A DNA stretch of 12,831 nt from Saprospiraceae bacterium (GTDB lineage: Bacteria > Bacteroidota > Bacteroidia > Chitinophagales > Saprospiraceae). The stretch lies in contig JAEUUM010000607.1 of NCBI GenBank assembly GCA_016787375.1, forward strand, positions 1 through 12,831, given 5' to 3'. Both the position numbers and the translations under genes were made by a program. The notes beneath the pieces were generated by a model. That model did not search any database. It was given only the letters and a program-made list of their open reading frames with translations, and was not told the DNA's origin. This document shows, one piece after another, positions 7,864-12,831 of the stretch; position 1 is the stretch's first letter, and the number at the start of each line of letters is the position of its first letter.

Positions 7864-7871
7864 CAAAAATA
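7864..7871 (-). promoter_or_regulatory. Likely lpxD promoter -7 element
   Basis: On the minus strand this reads TATTTTTG, an exact TAnnTTTG match. It ends 17 bases before the ATG at 7846, which would give a leader of only about 10-12 bases. It supports the start at 7846 because any upstream start would lie outside the transcript. No -33 box was found, and the region is T-rich, so a chance match is possible. Confidence 0.4.
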
Positions 7872-8017
7872 CCATATTTATAACTTAGTTTTGCCATTTG
7901 AGGGACAAGTATTTTGAAGATCGCAGTCCTTTGTATTTTTAAACCACAACTTTTGCAAGGCAACGAATACCGATTTTATAAAGTCTTGATATTAATTGAA
8001 AACTAAATATAAAAAGT

Positions 8018-8755
8018 ATGAAAAAACTATGGATGATTTTATTTTTGGGAATGGCATTAACAGCAGAATCTCAGGTCTGGTTTGAAGCAGCCGCCAAAGG
8101 TACTTATGGGTTTAAAGGATTCCTCAATACAAACATCATGGACGATGGTCGTGTAAATTATGAATTGCCAACAGGATATGCCTATGGTGGTCGGTTTGGG
8201 GTAAATTTTGGCTATTATAATGGGGTTTCAATTGAGGCATTGCTTGCCAATAATACTCAAAAATTTGAAGTTGAGGGTCCGACAGGTGGCACTCAGAATT
8301 ACTCTATTAATTGGAAAGCCACCGATCTTTATTTATTATACCGTTTATATGGTGAGAAGACTTTTTTAGAACTTGGACCTAAGTTATCCAGGCTTTCATC
8401 AGTTGATCAAATAATAACTACTAACAATATAGATGCTAAATACCCGGTTGTAATTGGTGAGGATTATCGCGACTACTGGTCTGCAGCCCTCGGATTCGGA
8501 ACTTATGTATTTGGTGTATCCAATTTTTCTTTGATGTTGGGTGCCCGATTTGAGTATGCCCTTCAAGATTTTGTCGGCGAACAAGGTAAGGCTAAAAATT
8601 TGCCTTTGCCAACATTGACACCAGCCTATACCAACTATAAAAGTTCGTCGCCATACTCTATTCAAGTCTGTATGGAGCTAAATTTTGGTCTTGGGTATTT
8701 TGCTAAGGCCGCTTGTGGTAGAAGAGGGTTCTTCTTTAAATACGACTCGTATTAA
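8018..8755 (+). CDS. Outer-membrane beta-barrel-like protein, function unknown
   Basis: A 245-residue exported protein. It has a signal peptide (Lys2-Lys3, hydrophobic core at about 4-15, likely cleavage near residues 18-19 before Gln-Val). The mature part has many alternating aromatic/small segments typical of small outer-membrane barrels: Gly-Gly-Arg-Phe-Gly-Val-Asn-Phe-Gly-Tyr, Tyr-Leu-Leu-Tyr-Arg-Leu-Tyr, Phe-Leu-Glu-Leu-Gly-Pro-Lys, then late strands with Met-Leu-Gly-Ala-Arg-Phe-Glu-Tyr and Val-Cys-Met-Glu-Leu-Asn-Phe. After the last likely strand comes an unusual tail with Cys, Gly-Arg-Arg and Phe-Phe-Phe before the C-terminal Tyr. I cannot assign a specific family beyond the barrel-like pattern. 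It is divergent from lpxD and followed directly by a strong terminator, so it looks like a single-gene unit. Confidence 0.82.
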   Translation: MKKLWMILFLGMALTAESQVWFEAAAKGTYGFKGFLNTNIMDDGRVNYELPTGYAYGGRFGVNFGYYNGVSIEALLANNTQKFEVEGPTGGTQNYSINWKATDLYLLYRLYGEKTFLELGPKLSRLSSVDQIITTNNIDAKYPVVIGEDYRDYWSAALGFGTYVFGVSNFSLMLGARFEYALQDFVGEQGKAKNLPLPTLTPAYTNYKSSSPYSIQVCMELNFGLGYFAKAACGRRGFFFKYDSY

Positions 8756-8777
8756 GCAACCTTAGTTTAGGTTAAAT

Positions 8778-8818
8778 AATAAAAGCTGCTTTCAAAATTA
8801 TTGGAAGCAGCTTTTATT
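8778..8818. terminator. Strong bidirectional intrinsic terminator
   Basis: The arms at 8778-8793 and 8803-8818 form a 16-bp stem with one G-U pair around a 9-base loop. The core is AGCTGCTT/AAGCAGCT, flanked on both sides by A and T runs, so each strand gives a stem followed by a T-rich tract. It lies between the plus-strand barrel gene (ends at 8755) and the minus-strand small membrane protein gene (ends at 8840), and fits a terminator serving both. Confidence 0.93.
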
Positions 8819-8839
8819 TATTTTAAAAATCCGAAAAGT

Positions 8840-9028
8840 TTAGTCGTTTCTTTTAACCAAGCTAAAAATCAAAGTTAGGGTAAAAAACAAAACTAAAAAT
8901 CCGGAAACAAAAAGTCTGGAATCAGAACCGGCGTGATTGGCATCCTGAAGCAAGAAAAGGCTTACAAGTAAAAAAACACTTGAACCAATCCAACCGATTG
9001 AAGATTTGTGATGTGCAGTATTTTCCAT
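8840..9028 (-). CDS. Small two-helix membrane protein, function unknown
   Basis: From ATG 9028-9026 this encodes 62 residues. Two hydrophobic segments, at about 11-27 and 39-58, are separated by a short polar loop with Asp29, His32, Asp36 and Arg38. Lys8 lies before the first segment and Lys59-Arg60 after the second, so by the positive-inside rule both ends should face the cytoplasm. The frame can be read up to a TTG at 9046-9044, but that codon falls inside the promoter -7 box, so the ATG at 9028 is preferred. A promoter upstream and a strong terminator downstream frame it as a one-gene unit, which supports its being real. I recognise no family. No Shine-Dalgarno sequence is visible. Confidence 0.75.
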   Translation of the reverse strand: MENTAHHKSSIGWIGSSVFLLVSLFLLQDANHAGSDSRLFVSGFLVLFFTLTLIFSLVKRND

Positions 9029-9043
9029 TTCAATATTTTTTGT

Positions 9044-9075
9044 CAAAGTTAAATGCCTTTGATGAAATATTCCAA
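9044..9075 (-). promoter_or_regulatory. Promoter for the small membrane protein gene
   Basis: On the minus strand, TAACTTTG (9051-9044) matches the -7 consensus TAnnTTTG exactly. A TTG (9075-9073) lies 21 bases further upstream, close to the usual -33 spacing. The -7 box ends only 15 bases before the ATG at 9028, so the leader would be about 10 bases. This is the most complete promoter match in the window. Confidence 0.62.
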
Positions 9076-9214
9076 GTTTTGTGAATAATTAAGTTTCTAT
9101 TAAATGTCAAAATAGTTAGAAACCACCATTTTTATACAGCAAGTTATGAGTTTTGTCAGGATTCAATGTAATTTGGAATACTTAAACTAAATTGCACAAA
9201 ATTTTAATTATTTT

Positions 9215-10561
9215 ATGTCGAACAGCAAGATTGTAATTATTGGTGCCGGATTAAGTGGGTCACTCTTAGCAATAAGATTAGCACAAAGAGGTTTCTTGGT
9301 TGAGTTGCATGAAAAACGCTCTGATATGCGCAAGGTGTCAATGTCAGCAGGTCGTTCAATCAATTTGGCATTATCAGACCGAGGTATCAACGCCCTTAGG
9401 TTGATAGGAATGGACGAATTTATGTTGGATGAAGCAATACCAATGACAGGTAGGATGGTTCATGGCCTTGATGGATCGCTGATGCTGCAGCCATATTCAG
9501 GCAGAGCCGACGAATATATTAATTCAATCTCGCGCGGTGGACTTAACATTGGACTGCTCGATAAAGCAGAGTCATACGAGAATATCACCATTTATTTTGA
9601 CAGTGAATGCATCAATGCTGATTTAGACCGTGAAATATGTCAGTTTAAAAAACCAGACGGATCAATTGTGGATGTTGCAGGAGATTTGTTCGTTGGAACT
9701 GATGGAGCAGGAAGTGCCATCAGACAGTCATACTTCAATCAGTCAGCAAGGTTGAGATTCAGTTTTTCACAACAATACTTAAGTGCAGGTTATAAAGAAC
9801 TTCATATACCACCAACTGAAAATGGTGGTTTTAAAATTGAAAAAAATGCCTTGCATATATGGCCACGCGGAGGATTTATGATGATTGGGTTGCCAAATCT
9901 TGATGGAAGTTTTACCATGACTCTGTTTACAGATTTTGAAGGTGAATATGGATTTAACGCCATCAAAACTGAAGAAGATGTTGAAAACTATTTTACCAAG
10001 TACTTCCCCGATGCTTATGCTTTGATGCCTGATCTCAAAAGGGATTATTTTATTAACCCTGCAAGCAGTTTGGGTACCATTAAATGCTATCCATGGCAGT
10101 TTAATGGTAAGTTTTTATTACTTGGTGATGCGGCCCATGCAGTTGTGCCGTTTTATGGTCAAGGTATGAATTGTTCTTTTGAAGACTGTGTTGTATTTGA
10201 TCAATGCATCGATCAGTTTGGTGATGATTGGCAGAAGGTTTTGCCGGCTGTACAGGAATTACGTAAAATAAATGCTGATGCTATAGCAGACCTGGCTGTC
10301 GGAAATTATACAGAAATGCGTGACTTGGTTGCTGATCCGGTATTCATCAAGAAGCGAAAACTCGAAACCAAACTTGAACAAATGTATCCGGATTACTTTT
10401 CAAAATACAGCATGGTTACCTTTAGGGCAGATCTAAGCTACAGTTATGCCCAGAGCAGAGGTGACAAGCAGAATGAAGTGTTGATGAAAATCTGTTCACA
10501 GACTGATGATGTTGACAGCCTAGACACCGAAAAAATAATGGAAATGATTCGTCAGTTATAA
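9215..10561 (+). CDS. kmo: Kynurenine 3-monooxygenase
   Basis: A 448-residue FAD- and NADPH-dependent hydroxylase that converts L-kynurenine to 3-hydroxykynurenine on the tryptophan-to-quinolinate/NAD route. Visible parts are the N-terminal dinucleotide motif Gly-Ala-Gly-Leu-Ser-Gly (10-15), the KMO signature Gly-Arg-Ser-Ile-Asn-Leu-Ala-Leu-Ser (46-54), the Gly-Thr-Asp-Gly-Ala-Gly motif (161-166) and the FAD ribityl motif Gly-Asp-Ala-Ala-His (304-308), followed by Pro-Phe-Tyr-Gly-Gln-Gly-Met-Asn (312-319). Residues matching known substrate contacts appear kept: Arg80, Tyr94, Asn364 and Tyr398, assigned by local motif context. There is no C-terminal membrane anchor like that of mitochondrial KMO, so a soluble cytoplasmic enzyme is expected. 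No kynureninase, tryptophan dioxygenase or 3-hydroxyanthranilate dioxygenase gene is in the window. The 186-bp upstream gap carries the divergent small-gene promoter but no clean TAnnTTTG match for kmo. Confidence 0.95.
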   Translation: MSNSKIVIIGAGLSGSLLAIRLAQRGFLVELHEKRSDMRKVSMSAGRSINLALSDRGINALRLIGMDEFMLDEAIPMTGRMVHGLDGSLMLQPYSGRADEYINSISRGGLNIGLLDKAESYENITIYFDSECINADLDREICQFKKPDGSIVDVAGDLFVGTDGAGSAIRQSYFNQSARLRFSFSQQYLSAGYKELHIPPTENGGFKIEKNALHIWPRGGFMMIGLPNLDGSFTMTLFTDFEGEYGFNAIKTEEDVENYFTKYFPDAYALMPDLKRDYFINPASSLGTIKCYPWQFNGKFLLLGDAAHAVVPFYGQGMNCSFEDCVVFDQCIDQFGDDWQKVLPAVQELRKINADAIADLAVGNYTEMRDLVADPVFIKKRKLETKLEQMYPDYFSKYSMVTFRADLSYSYAQSRGDKQNEVLMKICSQTDDVDSLDTEKIMEMIRQL

Positions 10562-10585
10562 CAGTTTATTTGGGATCAGTTTTAT

Positions 10586-11788
10586 CTATTTGAGAATTGT
10601 TACACTTCCTTGTTGGGCTTTTTCAACACCATTGCAATCAAAAATCACTCTGTAAAGGTAGACTCCGGGGGTAACAGGAGAACCGTTAAATGATCCATCC
10701 CATCGTTCGAAGACGTCACCGGTACCAAATATTTTACCACCCCAACTGTCATATATTTCAAAAGTTTTGATGCTTTTTATAACGAATGGATTGCTTATGC
10801 CAAAAGTTTCATTCAACCCGTCACCATTTGGTGTAAAAGCCTTTGGTAAATAAACCAGATCACATGGCACCAATGATGGGTCGACCACTTTGATCAGGAT
10901 GGTGTCAGAAGCAATACATCCATCAACATTAAACTGAAGTGTATAAGTCGTAGTAGAAGTAGGAGAAAGTGTGGTAGTTGCTGATGTTGGGTCTGCTGCG
11001 CCTGCTGCAGGTTTCCAGGCAAATGAACTTGCACAACTTTGGGTTGTTTTTATTGGCACTTGCCCACCCAGATAAATTAAGGTATCAAAATTTGCAATAT
11101 TGTCTGGTTTGAGGTTCAGTTTTTCGATTATAGCCGGATCAATTGCCCTGTTATACACGTAAATTTCATCAAGATCCCCTTTAAATTTTAGCTGAGTCGG
11201 ACACGGTCCTTGAGCTATGGTAAAAGGATCGTTGTTGCCTATTTTTAAACGCTTTGTTGAAACTTGTTCGTCTACAAGCTTGCCATTTACATAAAGGTAA
11301 TGATTTCTGTTTTTACGGCTTATGACTACATGTTGCCAGCAAACATTTTTATCCATTTTATTGGTAAGTACAATTTTGTCGGCACTTGTTTCACTGATTA
11401 AAACAGAAAGGGTATTGGATGAGACGCTGTAATTAACTGAAAATGCATTGTCGTCGGTACAATCTTCACGTTTTGAGAATATAACCTGATTACCTAATTG
11501 TATCGATGGTTTGAAATAGAAGCTAAGTGTGAAGTCAGCATTTTGAAAATTATTACCAATACTACCTATTATAAATATTTCGTCACTAACGCCGTCAAAT
11601 CTTAAACCTTTTTCTTTTACTCCGCAAACACATTGCGGGTTACCGGTTACTGAAGCGGTGTTACCACTGCCGATGAAGTCTTTTACATTACAATCATCAA
11701 AATTATAATAAGCAATGGTTGATTTATCGATTTGCGATATGGCAATAAATTTGCAAATTAAGCAAGCAGCTATAAGGAAGATTCTCAT
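10586..11788 (-). CDS. LamG-like protein with T9SS type B sorting domain
   Basis: A 400-residue secreted or surface protein. Signal peptide at 1-19 (hydrophobic core at 3-17, cleavage near Ser18-Gln19). Residues about 22-222 form a LamG/concanavalin-like jelly-roll: Tyr-Tyr-Asn-Phe-Asp near 27-31, Leu-Arg-Phe-Asp-Gly near 62-66, Trp151-Gln-His-Val, Tyr-Val-Asn-Gly-Lys at 166-170, and the family's closing strand Gly-Asp-Leu-Asp-Glu-Ile-Tyr-Val-Tyr-Asn-Arg-Ala at 204-215. Residues about 230-303 look like a PKD/Ig-type module ending in a Thr/Ser-rich Tyr-Thr-Leu strand. Residues 312-400 are a CHU_C type B domain with the full Pro-Asn-Gly-Asp-Gly-Leu-Asn motif (320-326). Its Arg-Trp-Gly motif is Ser-Trp-Gly (348-350). 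Such LamG domains often bind glycans or act as adhesive modules; no catalytic site is visible. It is convergent with kmo across 24 bp with no terminator in between. No clear promoter or ribosome binding site was found upstream. Confidence 0.9.
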   Translation of the reverse strand: MRIFLIAACLICKFIAISQIDKSTIAYYNFDDCNVKDFIGSGNTASVTGNPQCVCGVKEKGLRFDGVSDEIFIIGSIGNNFQNADFTLSFYFKPSIQLGNQVIFSKREDCTDDNAFSVNYSVSSNTLSVLISETSADKIVLTNKMDKNVCWQHVVISRKNRNHYLYVNGKLVDEQVSTKRLKIGNNDPFTIAQGPCPTQLKFKGDLDEIYVYNRAIDPAIIEKLNLKPDNIANFDTLIYLGGQVPIKTTQSCASSFAWKPAAGAADPTSATTTLSPTSTTTYTLQFNVDGCIASDTILIKVVDPSLVPCDLVYLPKAFTPNGDGLNETFGISNPFVIKSIKTFEIYDSWGGKIFGTGDVFERWDGSFNGSPVTPGVYLYRVIFDCNGVEKAQQGSVTILK

Positions 11789-11871
11789 TGAAAGTGTTGA
11801 ATTGTTTCATTTAAACGCAATGAGACAGATTTTTGTTTTATGTTGACGAGAAGAATGATATCTATTTGTTG

Positions 11872-12180
11872 TTAACCACCAAAAAGATCTTTTAATGAAC
11901 CTAAACCTGGGGGAAGCATATCTGAAATTGCTTCCTGAGAAATTTGGGCTTGTGTAGTTTGAGCGCTTAGGATAGCATCGTTAATTGCTATAATCAATAG
12001 ATCTTCGAGTTCATCTTCCTGGTTAACATCTAATTTGGATCTATCTATGTGTATAGATTTGATTTCAGGTATTGCATTGGATTTGATTATAACAGCACCA
12101 TTACCAGACATACCCTCAATTTCCTGAATTGCTAGTTTCTCTTTTATTTTCCTTTGTTGTTCTTCTAGATTTGGAAACAT
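11872..12180 (-). CDS. ybaB: YbaB/EbfC family nucleoid-associated protein
   Basis: A 102-residue member of the YbaB/EbfC family, small dimeric proteins that bind DNA in the nucleoid. The N-terminal half begins with a charged helix (Glu-Glu-Gln-Gln-Arg-Lys-Ile-Lys-Glu-Lys). The central sheet has Gly-Asn-Gly-Ala-Val-Ile-Ile, an Ile-His-Ile-Asp strand, then Glu-Leu-Glu-Asp-Leu-Leu-Ile-Ile-Ala-Ile-Asn-Asp-Ala at about 57-69, the most diagnostic segment. The C-terminus Leu-Pro-Pro-Gly-Leu-Gly-Ser-Leu-Lys-Asp-Leu-Phe is the usual ending in Bacteroidota homologues. The expected Gly-x-Gly core is present, and the length is normal. The gene starts 6 bp after the stop of the outer-membrane protein gene upstream, so the two share a transcript. 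The common neighbours dnaX and recR are not in the window, so a functional link to them cannot be judged. Confidence 0.9.
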   Translation of the reverse strand: MFPNLEEQQRKIKEKLAIQEIEGMSGNGAVIIKSNAIPEIKSIHIDRSKLDVNQEDELEDLLIIAINDAILSAQTTQAQISQEAISDMLPPGLGSLKDLFGG

Positions 12181-12186
12181 TTGTTT

Positions 12187-12831
12187 TTAAAATTTTCTTT
12201 TACTACTGAAATTAAAATCTGGTTCTGGTTGACCAAAAAAGTAAGAAAAATATATTGTAGCACTCATGAGCCAGTCCTTCTTACCTGGATTCCCGTATTT
12301 TGAAATACCATCCAGATAATCGCTAAAAGTAGCGTACCAAATACCTTCTAAACCAATGCTATACTGTTGGTGAAGGTCCCATCTTATACCTGCACCAAAA
12401 GGAAATCCGATAAAAACATCCTTGTCACCCTCTTCAGGTAATGTCTGGGTCTCGGTTGTATTTCTGGTTTTTACTTCGTCTGCAGATTGAATCATGGCAA
12501 CACCTGCTGAAAAATAAGGAGAAAATGATTTTTGGAATTCACCCAAATTATTAAATCTGTTTTTCCGCCAGGGCAAGACCTCAGCAGCCAGGGAGACAAT
12601 TAAGAAATCTGACTTAAAATACAACCCTCTATCTTTATTGGGTGTGGAGGCATCATCTCCTGCAATGGTTCCTTTGGTAAACTGAAATTTACCGGCAAAA
12701 CTGCTGTTAATGTTGTACCGTAAGGCTGCACCGTAACAAGGATAAGTATAATCCAAAGTTACGCCGTTTTCTTTTAAGTCTCCACCATAATAGGCACCAC
12801 CAAATAATAGAGAACCTTCAATTTTTTGTTG
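12187..12831 (-). CDS. DUF6089-type outer-membrane protein, C-terminal part
   Basis: The frame is open to the right edge, so 214 residues of a longer protein are visible and its signal peptide lies outside. A TTG at 12756-12754 could be read as a start, but 25 codons upstream continue the same protein, including a first barrel strand Gly-Ser-Leu-Leu-Phe-Gly-Gly-Ala-Tyr-Tyr-Gly-Gly-Asp-Leu. That matches the opening of DUF6089 proteins, in which a Gly-Asp-Leu follows the first strand. Further matches are Leu-Arg-Tyr-Asn-Ile-Asn, the Gly-Asp-Asp-Ala segment, Phe-Pro-Phe-Gly-Ala-Gly-Ile-Arg, and Phe-Ser-Asp-Tyr-Leu-Asp-Gly-Ile-Ser, where the family has a Thr-Asp-Tyr-Leu-Asp-Asp-Val-Ser-like signature. 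It is probably a small outer-membrane beta barrel. The family's function is unknown to me. It lies directly upstream of ybaB with a 6-bp gap. Confidence 0.82.
   Translation of the reverse strand, partial: QQKIEGSLLFGGAYYGGDLKENGVTLDYTYPCYGAALRYNINSSFAGKFQFTKGTIAGDDASTPNKDRGLYFKSDFLIVSLAAEVLPWRKNRFNNLGEFQKSFSPYFSAGVAMIQSADEVKTRNTTETQTLPEEGDKDVFIGFPFGAGIRWDLHQQYSIGLEGIWYATFSDYLDGISKYGNPGKKDWLMSATIYFSYFFGQPEPDFNFSSKRKF

Noticed and set aside
7964..8017. Possible promoter for the barrel gene (TTG at about 7985 with TATAAAAA 19 bases later)
   Set aside because: The -7 part does not fit TTTG and the region is uniformly A-rich.
8399..8665. Minus-strand open frame of 88 codons within the barrel gene
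   Set aside because: Low-complexity shadow of the plus-strand gene, with no promoter or coding signature of its own.
9029..9214. Possible kmo promoter at TAATTTG near 9169
   Set aside because: The motif lacks one base of the TAnnTTTG spacing and has no TTG at the right distance, so I did not call it.
1..12831. Search for CRISPR, tRNA, rRNA, insertion sequences or phage genes
   Set aside because: No regular repeats, cloverleaf-like segments, transposase motifs or terminal inverted repeats were seen on reading either strand.

Overview
The window looks like a chromosomal segment of a Bacteroidota bacterium, probably of the Saprospirales/Chitinophagales type. The evidence is: a roughly 1,100-residue SecA with a C-terminal zinc motif; two secreted proteins ending in type B sorting domains of the type IX secretion system (T9SS); a DUF6089-type outer-membrane protein; a Bacteroidota-style LpxD paralogue; a soluble kynurenine 3-monooxygenase; an AT-rich sequence; and several upstream regions matching the Bacteroidota -7 promoter motif TAnnTTTG. 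I saw no rRNA, tRNA, CRISPR, transposon or phage gene.

Layout. Positions 1-4206 (minus strand) hold a likely operon read secA, then deoC, then a SPOR-domain-like exported protein cut by the left edge; deoC and the last gene overlap in an ATGA junction. Positions 4207-4351 are a divergent promoter region. Positions 4352-6839 (plus) encode an unrecognised lipoprotein and, overlapping its end, a 593-residue fibronectin-III-like T9SS cargo. Positions 6917-7846 (minus) encode an LpxD-family acyltransferase. Positions 8018-8755 (plus) encode an outer-membrane beta-barrel-like protein, closed by a strong bidirectional terminator at 8778-8818. A 62-residue two-helix membrane protein (8840-9028, minus) lies on the other side. 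Positions 9215-10561 (plus) encode kynurenine 3-monooxygenase. Positions 10586-11788 (minus) encode a LamG-like T9SS cargo. Positions 11872-12831 (minus) encode a YbaB/EbfC-family DNA-binding protein and, upstream of it, a DUF6089-type outer-membrane protein cut by the right edge.

How the genes fit together. Much of the window concerns the cell envelope: Sec export (SecA), a SPOR-like protein, an LpxD-type acyltransferase, outer-membrane barrels, a lipoprotein, and two surface or secreted proteins that would cross the inner membrane by Sec and the outer membrane by T9SS. DeoC (deoxyribose-phosphate breakdown) and KMO (tryptophan/kynurenine to NAD route) are metabolic genes without pathway partners here.

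No clearly new multi-gene system is visible. The least explained parts are the overlapping lipoprotein/T9SS-cargo pair and the small membrane protein. Two gene starts should be moved downstream on promoter and family grounds: the LpxD homologue to 7846 and the small membrane protein to 9028.
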